A DNA stretch of 64,000 nucleotides, taken from Tenodera sinensis (lineage: Eukaryota > Arthropoda > Insecta > Mantodea > Mantidae). Below, piece after piece: positions 1 through 11,581 of the stretch (positions within the stretch are counted from its first letter, which is position 1; each line of letters begins with the position of its first letter). The stretch covers positions 52,166,076 to 52,230,075 of the forward strand of contig CM060970.1 in assembly GCA_030765045.1 (NCBI GenBank), in the 5' to 3' direction. The notes under the pieces are model-generated. The model saw only the letters and a list, made by a program, of their open reading frames with translations. It was not told the DNA's origin and did no database searches. The position numbers and the translations under genes are program-made.

Positions 1-58
1 TTCCAAAATTCACACAAACAAGGAACATCTCGGAAATGTTTCACTCCACAGAAAATTG
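1..58 (+). repeat. Rep-A fragment (internal part), cut by window edge
   Basis: The first bases match the middle of Rep-A: a run resembling AACAAGGAACATCTCGGAAA followed by a TTTCACTCCACA-type motif. The same block is at about 27795-27840. Homology stops near base 58, so the copy is truncated on the right and cut by the window on the left. Confidence 0.7.
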
Positions 59-853
59 TGGAGGTGGAGGTGCAGTTTAGTCCCATGACTTCTTCAAACT
101 ATATTTAACAAAAGATTATTCTAACACCTATTTTGTTGTCAATTGAGATACTTTTTAATTACAAATTAGGTAGCGTAAGAAGAGTATAGTTAATCTATTT
201 ATAAAAAGCGGCTCGCTATGTGACAGCTTTGAAGTTCCATGTTCTTTCAGTGAACATGAGAGAAAGCGATTAGTGACTTACAGCTTGGAGAAAACTTTGG
301 TATTCGAAAATTGACTAATAACAAAGAATATTTCAAACTGTAAGCGAGAAGTTTGAAAGTCTTTTAAAGAAGGCTTGGGTTTGTGCATCTTCGCACTAAA
401 GTTATCGAAAGCAATTGAGGGCCTTGGTGAAAGAACTAGGTGGCTCCATTTTACCTCATTTTACCTCATTTTAGGATAATCAAAGAAAACTACCCGTATC
501 TAAAAGCTTTATTAGTCTTAAATTTCAGATATTGATAGAACTGGCGTGAATGAGCTATCCTGCAATTGAATTAAAGGTATATTTCACTAAACTTAAATGT
601 ATGACAATTTTGAAAGCATTGAAACTACCTGTTTTTCTTTTATTTCTTTTTTCACCAAATACACGTTACTTTCAGGTTTCAATTAAAAATCTGTGTTTAG
701 TGGCAGAATCTCTTGTGTTTGATTAAACAAGCGCATTAGATGTCTAAATGTGTCCTAATTAAAGAAATAGGTAAGAAATGAGAAGAATTGGCTAATCACA
801 ACAGAGTATATAACTTCTAAAGTCATCAAGTTTTCAAATATATAACATGAAGT
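59..853. other. AT-rich stretch, nothing recognised
   Basis: No repeat unit shared with the rest of the window and no coding signal were seen. A short direct duplication (ATTTTACCTC) lies near 448-470. Confidence 0.5.
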
Positions 854-1051
854 TCAACGTTCTTTTAATGCATAGAAGTACATCTTGCTCAGATTCTGAC
901 TCGGACAAGCTACTGGAAAATTGTCAGATACCAAAGCATTATAAAACCACATGTCTGATGGTGAAACATATTGGGTTGCTAACTTCATCACGTCACGAAA
1001 GTTGGCTGCCTTGATTGGAAGTACTCTTGTATTCCGTACGGAATGAAACAT
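854..1051 (-). pseudogene. Possible transposon-derived coding remnant (65 codons)
   Basis: This short minus-strand frame includes the stretch LPIKAANFRDVMKLATQYV followed by SPSDMWFYNAL. Its pattern (P-I-x-x-x-x-F-x-D-x-M-K-L then a hydrophobic/aromatic stretch) recalls the acidic C-terminal tails of uncharacterised transposon proteins of insects. There are no catalytic residues, no recognisable flanking exon, and DNA on both sides is noncoding. It could be chance. Confidence 0.2.
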
Positions 1052-1545
1052 CAGCAGTAAGGAATTTTAAGGCAAACTCTGACATTATCAGTCCATTTAA
1101 TATTTTCCTACACTGAACCACATCTTGCTTACCTTGGGAGTGTTTTAGAAGTCTATATTAGGAGATAGCAAGCTTCTATTTATGCTTGCTGAGGACACTG
1201 CTTTTGAACAAGGGTTGGAAATCTACAAAATCTAAAATCAAGTTCTGAGTAACCGGATTCACAATACATTTCTTGCTCTCCAGCGCCTCTATGAAGCCAT
1301 GTGTTTCTTACGTCACATTAAAGGGATTTTTTTTTTCTGCCAGGATTAATATGTAAGTCATTTTGGCCCAAAATTGCAGCTACCTGGTTCTTTCACCAAA
1401 CTCTCCAATTGCAAATGCTTACATTTGTAGTGTCGGAAGTTCATGGTATTAGATTAGGTTTGCTTTAATCTTCATTGAAGAGAAAATAGAAACACATACA
1501 ACGAAAGCTGACAGTCTTGTATGATCCAGATGTTCTGCATGTAAA
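1052..1545. other. Nothing recognised
   Basis: AT-rich sequence without shared repeats or coding signal, apart from a short T run near 1328. Confidence 0.4.
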
Positions 1546-1690
1546 TTTATTTAAAAAAATCCGATGTGTTGCACTCGCATAATTTTCTCTACTCTTATAC
1601 TCACCATTCTTACAAACTATTATGCTCTTTGTGTTAGTTGAGATAAACATTTGCAGAACTTATCTTATTGCTCGTTTTGTTGCAAAGTTT
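1546..1690 (+). repeat. Rep-A fragment, 5' end
   Basis: It begins with AAAAAAATCCGATG and continues with the 5' block of Rep-A, including a TTTTCTCTACTCTTATAC-type motif and the TAGTTGAGATAAACATTTGC block. It is truncated after about 145 bp. Confidence 0.8.
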
Positions 1691-3913
1691 AACTTCTAAA
1701 AGAGATTTGCCAACGTCACGTTAACATTAAATTGCGACTAAATTCAGTCGCATTAAGGTAGAAACATATTACAGCAATGTTCACACTATGCTTGCACGAC
1801 AGTTAGTGAAGTAATAAGCATTTATATCCATTCGTCAAGAAACTAGATTGCTACAAATATTTGACACAAATTACTTTTTTCGGCGAAGCGATTCTTCATT
1901 GACAATAATTGTGTAGGAATATATTTGTTGCTCTCACTCATGTATAATCCTTGGTTAGCAAATGGTCGAAGCAGTACCTTCCACCCTATATATGAAAGGT
2001 TCTTTAGATGAAAAACACTAATATTTTAAGCAAGTGCTTGCGCTTGCACAGGTTTCGAAGTACGTTGAGCACATTGATTATCCGAGCTTGGATGAAACCT
2101 GCCGAACTATGTCATCTTTTAGTCATGGTGGTTTCCCTCGCTGCATTAGGTTATTTTGAACCGTTCGAAAATCGTCCATACACCATAAATTTATGCACTG
2201 CTCTCTCTCCCTCCCTCCCCGTTCCCCCCTCTCTCCAACCACTCCCTCGCCTCCGCTAACTAAATCCATTGTATCTGGGGAACTCAAAAGAAGCAATCTG
2301 CTGCAAATTTCCCTTGTGTAGGCTTTTTATTACGAAGTTGTCGACTTGCCAAGGAATAACGGTGCACCGGTAGGTTCTGTGAAACGGAATGATTTAGCAG
2401 GGTTTTCCGAACAAAGCTGGATTTATAGCGTGTTCAAAAACCCATTAGTGGCGTGTATAATCTGTCAACAGAACTCTGCTAAGCCGTTTAAAATCATTTG
2501 TCGCCGGATCTATCGTGAAATACAGTCTGTAATGCCATAAAACAGAGGCGGTTAGGGAAAGCTGATAAAGGTACAAAAGAAATTCGGATTACATGGATTT
2601 TCGTTTAAATGTTTTGTTACGTGTTATTTTCAGTGGCTTCTAACTTTTGTAAAAAATATAATGCCCATATGGTTCTGAATTCAATCTGGTAATGTTCAGG
2701 TGTCAAAGTATGCAGTGATAAACAAAAAAATACACTTGACATCTAGGATTTCCTCTAGTCACTACCAACCTGCGAGTCTCCTTATACGTTGTACTGTTTA
2801 AATAAAAATGTGGTGTAATATATTCATACAATTTTCCCTACACTCTATCATTTATTTTTATGTACACTTCTCGTCGGAAATAATGAGCTGGCGCAAGATT
2901 TTAAGTTAAAAGCTTTCATTTTATAGAGTTTAAAGTGATCTTCATTACAACATAAGACATTTTTTTCGTGGTATAACCTAAAATGCCTAATTCTGTTATC
3001 AAGCACATAAAATACATTTATATAAATATTTTCAAAGTGGGAGATCATTCCATTTTACTAAGTTAAGACTATTGTTAAATGTGGTTGTCAGAGGAGTGCC
3101 GAAACAATAGGTTAGCAATTGAGGCAAATATTTAATAGCATTATTGGATAGAATAGTGTAACTGAACCTTGCCAACGAGAGCTGCGCGAAACTTCGGTAT
3201 TATTCAGATTAAGTCGAGTTACCTCGCTCGATTGAAGGCCACGTGCCACTTCCACTCCCCACATTGTACCTGTCGGTTCCACTGTCTACTCTGCCCATTC
3301 ATTCACTGCTATTTGCACTCCTCAAGACTATTCTTTATTTTATTTTTTTTTTTTTTTTGTACACATGGGCTTCGGCCCTTAATGACCATTTAGCCAGCTA
3401 GATGATTTGTTTCTCGATTAAGTCCACATGCACATGCACACGCACACATGTACACAAGTATAAAATACATTTAGATTGTGTTTTTATTGTTATACTAATC
3501 GCAGATGCATCACACTTGATACTTTCAAATACATATTAAAGTTACAGTTAATTTGACGTTTTGCAATTTAAAGTTAATATTTTAAACAAAACGACACTCC
3601 CAGTGACTTGCAGATACATACCTATTGCAAAATGTCTATAAATTCCTAAATTGAACATATAAATTCCTTAACATATTGATAGATATAACCTAATTTTAAC
3701 GTTTTAGAACCTGAACAGGACTTGGTTATTACTACACCGCGGGAATGCGGGCATATATATAGTGATTGCAGTTGACTACGCGACGGCATAGTGTATGACG
3801 TACGTCTCAGCCCCTTCTCTCGTCGTACTGTTCCGTGCATCGCAACTCCACCAATCCGAGTGTATTCAGCCGTGATACTGAAGGGTTGCGTGTGTCAAGC
3901 GATTCATAGTGTA
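1691..3913. other. Unannotated AT-rich stretch
   Basis: No repeat match or credible gene was seen. A CT-rich patch lies at 2203-2255 and a T run of about 20 at 3339-3358. The CA-rich patch near 3426-3460 is short. Frames of 60-80 codons here have no recognisable motif. Confidence 0.4.
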
Positions 3914-4216
3914 ATGCCTAAAATAACTCGCTCACCAACTATATTAATAAATGATTTAGTGGAACAAATCCGACGTATATTTTTTCGAAGAGGAGAAGGT
4001 GTTATATGTGCCCTGTGTGATTATTACGAACTAAGAAGTAGTTTGAAGAAAAAAAAAAAAAGAAACAGTAATAGTAAAGCACATAACGAAAACGTTGAGC
4101 GCAATTCATACAACCAATTGAGCTCACAGTTCAATAAAGATTTGTCACGTGATATATTAACTGGAAGCGTCTGGTCTACAAATGTCGGGGGTATTAAATT
4201 AATCGAGAAATTATAG
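3914..4216 (+). pseudogene. Possible hAT-type N-terminal zinc-finger remnant
   Basis: Reading from the ATG at 3914 the peptide starts MPKITRSP, then ILINDLVEQI, then a C-A-L-C pair and, about 25 residues later, K-A-H-N-E-N-V-E-R-N-S-Y. A start with MPK, a single CxxC and a later His followed by an NVERNSY-like tail is the layout of CGGBP1/BED-like fingers that open many hAT transposases. The expected second His is not clear, and a lysine-rich stretch (a run of 12 A) between Cys and His looks expanded. The frame is open for another 41 codons upstream. No transposase core follows, so this is a fragment at best. Confidence 0.35.
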
Positions 4217-4619
4217 GAAACAATTAACAAGGTAGCGCAACGACCCTGTCCGTATAAAATAAACGATAAATTCTATAGTGTAATATAAAAAACTCATTAC
4301 TATGTCGTATTGAACAGTTTGGCGAAAGCGCAGAACTATAACTTAAATGACAATGTAAATATTTCACATATGCTCCATTAGCCTCGTGCGATAGTCAAAG
4401 AAGCTTTTCAGAGTACAAACATATTCTGATAAACGCAGAAGTTTCACCTCTGACAATCTGCGTATGTATATAGCTGTAAATTGTAATTCTTTGCGAGTAT
4501 AATGAAGATGTATATTTCATAATGTAACTTATTTTCTCGAAACTTGTTAGATAAAGCAAATATGTTTCTTGGGCTTTATTTCACATTTTGTTTTCGGAGC
4601 TATTTAAGTTTACTGTGTT

Positions 4620-4625
<6 letters not shown>
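4217..4625. other. Nothing recognised
   Basis: AT-rich noncoding sequence between the possible zinc-finger remnant and the GA tract. Confidence 0.4.

Positions 4626-4671
<46 letters not shown>
4626..4671. repeat. (GA)n microsatellite
   Basis: About 23 uninterrupted GA units followed by a G-rich patch. It lies in otherwise unique sequence. Confidence 0.97.
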
Positions 4672-4675
<4 letters not shown>

Positions 4676-5825
4676 GGGAGAGAGAAAGGAATGTGGCCTC
4701 ACTAAGTCACTTATGGAACCGTCTTCAGTAAAGAAAGACAAAAGGGGAAACGCTTAAAGGATTTCGTCGACATCGCATCAGGCTCGTAGGTACGAAATGT
4801 AGGATTATTGTATGTAAAGCAATTCATATACTCAGCACTGTACGCCTGACCCACACCCCGTGAGCTGCTTTCTCGTGGGGTTATTTGCGCTCGCCACGGA
4901 ACAGTCCAAGCACACATAATTGCAGTAAAGATCCCGTACTCCAACGGTGTAGTTATTACTTCAGCACGAATGAGCTCGATATCCATTATCGCGAGGACTG
5001 CCTACTCTGTTTTACCTATCAGAACCTCTTGGAGAAAATGAACACGTAGGCTTGAGTACGCCACGCGTACTTGGAGATACTAACCAACCTCAAAACATAC
5101 CACTCTTTTAATCAAAATTGTTAGCCTGCTTATGAAGTAAACATTGAAGTAATGTTTATTGCACTACCATGACTTAATAATACATATTAGCTTTATTTTC
5201 CAGGAAACATGTTTACCTTAATTACTATTAAAGTATTTGCTATTGAAACACCTCTTAAGTTAGTTTCGTTTATTCTTTCCAATTTTATCCAGATAGTTCT
5301 ACAAAGTTTTAAGAAGTTTTTGTGTTAAGTAGATTTTAAACTTTAATCTGCATGAGAAGCAATCTTAGAGTTTTCTTCCCTATAACTTTATTATTAAAGA
5401 GCTGCAAATAATTAATGCACCACCATTGGTTTAACATGGGTTCCAGTAGGTGAACACGTGTACATTTTTAATTAGTACGCTCAAAGCTGCGCATACTCAT
5501 TTCATTTGCGTGTAGCTCGACTAACAAACGAATTTGTAATCATCCCTTCTCTCGGTAAAACCAATTTCCATCCCTTTCGTGAAAAGAGCACAAAAAGAAC
5601 AAACTAATTTAGCGTTACACCCATTTCAAATACGTAAAATCTGTTAAAAAGAGACAAATTGAAACCTCATAATCAGGACATGAATTTTATGACCTAATTA
5701 CTTGAAAAGCGATTCATAAAGTGACTTTAAAACGATGTAATAATTACAAAATTAAGCCAAAACTCAGAAGTATTTATTGAAATTATAGTATTGAAAGGTA
5801 TTTATACCTAACCACTATACATATA
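4672..5825. other. Nothing recognised
   Basis: No shared repeat or coding homology was seen. A 91-codon minus-strand frame at 4711-4986 has no motif I recognise and no neighbouring exon. Confidence 0.4.
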
Positions 5826-5912
5826 GAGTCGGTCTGTGTGGGTCATTGGTTAGGCGCTGGCCTACTCACGGGTTCAAACCCGATCCAAACAGATAGGTTT
5901 TAAGAGTGCTTA
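5826..5912 (+). repeat. SINE-D head (tRNA-like)
   Basis: GTCGGTCTGTGTGG, then a TTGGTTAGGCGCTGGCCTAC block, then GGGTTCAAACCCG give Pol III A-box-like and B-box motifs in tRNA order. It closely matches the head of the better copy at 57963-58185, including the following GTTTTAAGAGTGCTTA. The anticodon-arm region is shorter here. The body is not contiguous; a tail of the same family lies at 6317-6393. Confidence 0.75.
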
Positions 5913-6004
5913 CCCTGTCTAACCTAAATTGTTAGGCTACGTACGTCTTTTTTCCTCTAATTCATAAAACCGATTTTCATATTGCATAAGGCCTTGCCTT
6001 GACT

Positions 6005-6110
6005 TTAGTAGCCGAGATCGTTACGGCGATACAAATGGACTGGTCACCCAGTGCAAGCTGTAGGTCGCGGGTTCGAGTCTCAGTAACTGCAGTGTATGTG
6101 CCTGTTTATT
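6005..6110 (+). repeat. Second tRNA-like SINE head
   Basis: A B-box-like GGGTTCGAGTCTC at about 6069 is preceded by TAGCCGAGATCG, an A-box-like stretch, with tRNA-like spacing. It differs from SINE-D in sequence and probably belongs to another tRNA-derived family. No body was matched. Confidence 0.5.
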
Positions 6111-6316
6111 TAAAAATACACTACCATGAACAATATAAAAATGTAATATTTTACAATTGAAAACATTTCAAATGAATATGTTTTAACGCTTAAAGCGGGT
6201 ATAACAAGAATATAATAGAAAAAAAACATTCTCATACTTTGAAAGGTTTATAAAACACGCATGCTTCCATATGAAATAATTGGCCCTGAAAGGGTTAAAA
6301 ACCACAGTCCCATTTT

Positions 6317-6393
6317 ATTAGATTTACTGACATAAGTACTAATGGTGACGTTGATATGATCCTGGGAATTGAAAGAGTAGTTAACAAATAAAA
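6317..6393 (+). repeat. SINE-D 3' body fragment
   Basis: TAGATTTACTGACAT followed by GACGTTGATATGATCCTGG and GTTAACAAATAAA matches the 3' body of SINE-D at 58090-58180 and the minus copy at 63545-63690. Confidence 0.65.
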
Positions 6394-6631
6394 TATTTAA
6401 TTTATACAGAGTAGCTACATTTCAGTGACCAAATATCTGCTGAACCCAGATGAAAAAGTCAGGCAGACAGCTCCTTAGCGATTTAAACAATCAGTTTGCT
6501 AACCCATACAACAGAAATTAGAGAAATGTGTACTGACACTCCTAGAATAGAACACACTAGCCAGGTCAAGTCTGGCTGAGACAAGGAAAAACAAAACGGA
6601 ATGTAATATACGGTAACTAAACGTTCGCCAG

Positions 6632-7307
6632 CCTTACTTTAGGTAGCAATGTAAACAATAAAAAGTCACGTGTTTCAGCAACGCTTCATTGGTTCATCGA
6701 ACCGCACAACTTCCATATCAGCAGGAGCGAATGGAAATATAGTCCGTTAACCAACATGCAAAATTGCGTTAAATTTTAAACAACTACAAGAGTTATTTAC
6801 AATAACACTTTGAAGAACCTCTAGCAAGAAAAAATGGAATACATCAATATGCAAATGCAATGTTATTTCCACATTTAATTAGGATGCCAAATACATTTTC
6901 ACGTACCCATATGAGAAAGTGAAGGAACAGAACATAGTATGTTCAAAATGGCGTCTGTCTTCGAGTACGTAAAACATCGCCAAGGAATCCATTACTAATT
7001 GGTAAAAAGCGATGTTTTAAACGTATTTACAAAATATTGTGAGAAACACCCATCACATAATTGTGTTATACTTTATTTTACGTAAGACTGCACAGTATAT
7101 CGCTTCTTTACTTGCATCCATGGCTGTAAAGAAAAGCTGCTAGATGGCGCCACGCTTCTATGGAATACGAAGTGCAAAAAACACATCACCCACATGGCAA
7201 TGATAGTTCATATAACGCATATGTTAAGCTCCGCCTTATTTCTGCCAATCATAGGGGCTCTCGGAGGAATACTTTGCACTTTGTTTACATTACTACCTAA
7301 AGTAAGG
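6632..7307. mobile_element. Noncoding inverted-repeat (MITE-like) element, 676 bp
   Basis: The ends are inverted repeats of about 26 bp with one mismatch: CCTTACTTTAGGTAGCAATG at the left and its complement, ending CTACCTAAAGTAAGG, at the right. The interior carries no open frame. TTAA follows directly on the right, and the ends begin CC-T, which would fit a piggyBac-type nonautonomous element. The left flank is CCAG rather than TTAA, so the family is unproven. The element abuts Rep-A on its right. Confidence 0.65.
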
Positions 7308-7973
7308 TTAAAAGTCGGTTAAAAACCAAAGTTGATATTTAAGTTCAATATCTTTCAAGGATGCAAGACGAAGATTTTGAAGAAAATTCCTCCACCCTAA
7401 ACTACGCTTTACATGAAAAGATGTTGGACAATTTTGAATTTTCTCGAAAATGGCTAACAATTTTAACGAAAATGCCATACATTTAAGATACTTTTATGGC
7501 AAATAAAATGTATATTTTGAATTTTCTGGCTATAGCCCACGTAGTCCTGTTTACTGTTGATGAATTTTGCATATCTGGTAAACCGTAAGAGATAGACCAA
7601 ATCTTACTATACAAAAAATGTACATCGATTTCGCTAAAATATATAATTTATGTCCAAATTAATTTTTTTTGTGGGTTGAACCATTTCGGAGATATTCTTG
7701 TTATTTGTGAGTTTGTAACACATACTTTCCACAAATGCAATATCGTTTCTCATTTCTTTCTATCTTAGCCGTGCAAAAAGAACGGAATTTCAAAGCTTTA
7801 AAAGATTTGACTATCGCCCAAAGATTACTGTATTCGCACATTCCCACTGCATTTATAAGGAAAAGAGCAACAAGATAAATTCTCGACTAACAAGAAGATA
7901 GAGGAATAAATGTTTATAAGAATAGTTAATACAAAAGAAGAGAAAGTCATGCGGGTGTAACACAGATGTTTTT
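7308..7973 (-). repeat. Rep-A, minus strand, 5' two thirds
   Basis: It runs from the GTCGGTTAAAAACCAAAG block through TTCAAGGATGCAAGACGAAG and GGTAAACCGTAAGAGATAGA to GGTGTAACACAGATG at the 5' end. The terminal 3' part (CA tract and hairpin) is missing, cut at the junction with the inverted-repeat element. Confidence 0.85.
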
Positions 7974-9157
7974 AGCTCCTACATTGCCTCCTTCATGTGA
8001 CTAGGAGGCGGATAAGTGTACAAAAAACCACAAGTTTAGTTCTGCTGTTGGCGCTCGCGTACGTACACAGCTGCAGTCGTCTAGTGATGCGCATGCATAT
8101 ACGACGGCTGCGCGGTATCATTTGTCATTCATTTTCCATGTTCAACTAATCTGTATCGCCTGTGACTGCACACGGCTCCGCGCTTACTGATGATTAACTC
8201 AGGCTTATTACATTATGCATTGATTTTAGCATACGTACACTATTTACCGGAATTATTTCAATAGTTATTGCAGTATCAACCAGAATTATTTGGAATACAT
8301 CAGACGAACTGACTCCAAAGAGGGAAAATAATGTGTTCAGCGCAAGCTTTAAAGGGTTCTACAATAAAAGTCATGTTACGTTAATTGAAACTAAATGTCC
8401 GAAGTATTTTTGGACATAAAGCTATTGTTTGCATAATTTGAAAACTTTGACAAAACTTCAATTCTAGGAGCCACAATGAGAATTTATGCAAGTACACTTT
8501 AATGAAGCCTATGCAGCAACATTTAAAAGATGGCATGACATCAGAATCTAAGAGCTCCTCATAATGCATATTTTCCATTTGACATTTGTGAAAGACGAGC
8601 AATATGACGGGAAAGGGATTGTAGCCCTCATTAAAGTGGTCCGCAACTCGCACATTTGTGGTTTCAGAGCAAGCCTTTGAATATCTCGGTTACCTGCGGG
8701 TTTTAGCCGGCTAGCGGTACACATTTATTTCATAACAGAGGTGCGAAAAAGTGACAGTCCGTCATTCTCCTGTTTTTCCCCCTACACTCGCTTTAGCTTA
8801 GTGGCGTGGCTAATGCAGTAGGTCTGCACCCCTTTGAGTTTCATAAAATAAGAAACTCAGTGTCGGATGTCAACGTTTTCCTTAACAAATTGCAAACGGA
8901 ATCCCTCCAGAATACTTCTATGCCGTCATTACTATTACATCAACAACGGAAGGTAACTAGGAAGGAGAAGAAATAACCGCCCTGTGCTCCTCAATGGATT
9001 ATAATATAGACTTGGCTATACAGAACGTTAGGGTTAGGAGTGCACAGATTTCGCGTCATGGCAGACACAAATATGATGAATAAAAAGTCCAATAACAGAT
9101 TTATTTACCATGAAAGGTAAAGGAGATAATTATACACTATTGGAATTGAATACACTG
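7974..9157. other. Nothing recognised
   Basis: No shared repeat was seen. A 90-codon minus-strand frame at 8381-8653 has no recognisable motif. Confidence 0.4.
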
Positions 9158-10073
9158 AAAGGACTGAGTCAAAGCTACGAGAAGAAAAGGTTGTGAGTTG
9201 TAATATTACGAAAGACTAAAGACTGTTGCGTCCGTAGAGGAAAACTATTTGTGATAAAGTTTTGGAGGAAAAAAATCTGATATGTTGCACTCACATGACT
9301 TTCTCTACTCTTGTATTAACCATTCTTACAAACTCTTATTCCTATATCTTGGTCGTGTTAGTTAAGATAAACACATGTACAAATTATCTTACTGCTTATT
9401 TCCTTGTAGGTGCAAGGGGAATATGCGAATACAGTAGGCTTTGAGTGGTCGTGAAATCTTTTAAAGCTTTCAAATTCCATCCTCTTTGCATGGTTAACAT
9501 ATAAAACATGAACAACGATGTTGCATTTGACCAAAATTTGTTTCCCGAAACTGACATAAATAACCAGGAATATCTCCGAAATGGTCCAGTCCACAAAAAA
9601 TTTATTCAAACATAAATTTTGTTTTAGTGAGATGTAAATTTTGTATAGTAAGATTTTGTCTATCTCTTACGGTTTACGAGTTATTCAAAAGTCATCCAGA
9701 GTAGACAGGACTACATAAGCTATAGCCAGAAAATTCAAAACACACATTTCATTTGTCATGGAAATATCTTAAATTTATGGCATTTTAATCAAAATCGTTA
9801 GAGCCATTTTCAAGAAAATCAAAATTTTAGAAAAACTTTCCATGCAAAGGGTAGTTTAGGGTGGGGCTATTTTTCTCAAAGTGTTCGTGTCGCATCCTTG
9901 AAAAACATTAGATTTAAATGCCAACTTAATTCAGGGGGTCTCAAAACATATATTTCCGATGAAATCTCGACATCGAATTTTTGGGTGGAATACAATATTT
10001 CCTCTATTTACCAGTAGAGAAAAGTAATAAGGTGAGAAAAGTAACTGGACTGGACTTTGGCCGTTTTGTCATA
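9158..10073 (+). repeat. LTR-A 3' portion, split by Rep-A
   Basis: Positions 9158-9270 carry the LTR-A block GACTGAGTCAAAGCTACGAG, GTTGTGAGTTGTAATATTAC and TTTGGAGGAA. The LTR resumes at about 10026 with AATAAGGTGAGAAAAGTAAC and GGACTGGACTTTGG and ends in TTTTGTCATA. Between them sits Rep-A. Compared with other LTR-A copies the two halves join without gain or loss, so the Rep-A insertion came later. A primer binding site follows at 10075. Confidence 0.85.
9266..10027 (+). repeat. Rep-A, nearly complete, nested in LTR-A
   Basis: This copy has both ends: AAAAATCTGATATG at the left and CCAGTAGAGAAAAGTAA at the right. It lacks the CA-rich segment present in the full copies. Host LTR sequence on both sides fixes the ends to within a few A residues. 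No clear target duplication is visible. Confidence 0.9.
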
Positions 10074-10074
10074 C

Positions 10075-10092
10075 TGGCGTCAGGAGTGGGAT
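10075..10092 (+). promoter_or_regulatory. Retrotransposon primer binding site (tRNA-Leu type)
   Basis: TGGCGTCAGGAGTGGGAT lies one base after the LTR-A 3' end. It complements the 3' end expected of animal tRNA-Leu (CCCACTYCTGAC plus CCA), allowing the usual mismatches. This marks the upstream LTR as a 5' LTR in origin. No gag or pol follows. Confidence 0.75.
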
Positions 10093-10559
10093 TCTTCAAA
10101 TTATAAATTGTTACAATATCCATGTCTCCTTTCTTAATACTCTGTCATTAGAAAGAAAAAAGTGCAACTTGGGAAATTATTGCAGGTACAGTAATCTCAA
10201 GCATGTTAAAGTTATTATTTCTTTAAGTAAGGAAATCTAAGCATTATTGTTACACAAATTTAAGTGTTAAGGAAGAACAAAGAGTTCATTGCATTTATTG
10301 TAAGATTTGTTTAATTGTTACTAACAAATTATAATAACCTGAAAACGATTTAGTTGTGTCGTTATTCAGGGTTTAATTTGTTGAATATCTCTGAAAGAGA
10401 ATTTGGAGCCCCGAGAGTCTCGAATTATCTATCCGAAAGCGAAAGCAAAAATCCAGGACTTATATACGAGTACTAAGGTTTGCTACAGTCCCGCATAAAA
10501 ATTATTTTACACACGTCATCTATTATTTTAAGTATACGTTATCCGACCTTTAATTTTCT
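10093..10559. other. Possible decayed leader, nothing coding
   Basis: It follows the primer binding site and could be retrotransposon leader, but no open frame or motif confirms this. Confidence 0.3.
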
Positions 10560-10740
10560 TTGTGAATGGGCCTTAATAATGGTACCAAATGATCTAGCTG
10601 TCGACGGGCCCTTAAGTCCTACTCTGTCAGTCGCTCAGTCAGCCACTCACTCGCTCAATCTGTTACTCAGTCACTGAGTTACTCAATCACCCAGTCAGTC
10701 ACTCGTTCAGTGAGTCACTCACTCATTCAAGTGAGTTATC
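10560..10740 (+). repeat. CACT-tailed repeat
   Basis: GATCTAGCTGTCGACGGGCC and CTTAAGTCC are followed by about 110 bp of imperfect CACT/CAGT units. The same core with a (CACT)n tail occurs on the minus strand at 51893-51960. A short core followed by a degenerate tetranucleotide tail suggests a SINE-like 3' end, but no Pol III promoter was found. Confidence 0.6.
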
Positions 10741-11581
10741 GTTAATATGTAGCCAATTATTAAAGCTTTATTGAAGGGACTAGAGAAGGAAAGTTCACCC
10801 CTGAAAGAGTGGAAGTCGCAATGCTGCCTACACAACACATGGCACTGACCTCAGACCTGGCAAGCCCGGGACAATTGCTAGGAATAGAAATCTGAACGGG
10901 AGAAATGTTGAAACAACTCTTTTTCAAATACTAGCCCGGTAACGCCAAAGGGAGTCTACTATTTACTGTTTCCAATCATACTGTGTGCTTATTCTAGGCA
11001 GCAGACTTCATCGTGGAAGTAACAGCCGCTAGATATAACGCTGAGAAGAGAAACATTTACGAACCTGCTTTACCAGACTTGGTGGGATCCTAAAACCTGA
11101 AATCCACAAATGTTACGGCTCTTTTATTTGGTTCCCGTAGGGGACAGTTCCAAATTTTTCAGTTCAAGATGACATAGAATTCAAGATCACTGAATACTCT
11201 TGGCCACGTGAAAGAATTAAATGTATGTTGTTAGCATTTATGACATTTTTTACCATTACACTCATCACTAGTGTTCGAATTTTTAGGCAAACACTATTTT
11301 CTTTGCATCCCAATACGAACATCAAACTAAGTTTAACGTTCTGGATATTAATACTGGAGCAAATATTTTAGGTTTTATTGCACATAAAATGTATATTTTT
11401 TATTTTTCTAAGTAAACAAATATTTTGGTATATTGATATAAATTGCACAAAAATCGCATAAAAGAAACCTCTTTTTAAAAATTTTTCACACATTTACCAG
11501 GAAAAACTACGAAAAACCCAAGGTGGTTGACAGAAATTGAATCTGGGACACCCCGAATCCGGGCCTCACGTTTTACTGTGC
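10741..11581. other. Nothing recognised
   Basis: No repeat match was seen. The end nearest 11581 flanks the solo LTR. Confidence 0.4.

Noticed and set aside
9158..10092. An intact retrovirus-like provirus next to the primer site
   Set aside because: No gag, protease, polymerase or envelope motif follows, and the LTR itself is split by Rep-A.
10621..10740. CRISPR-like or regulatory tandem repeat (CACT/CAGT units)
   Set aside because: Units are four bases, imperfect and without spacers; it is a simple-sequence tail, also present at 51893.
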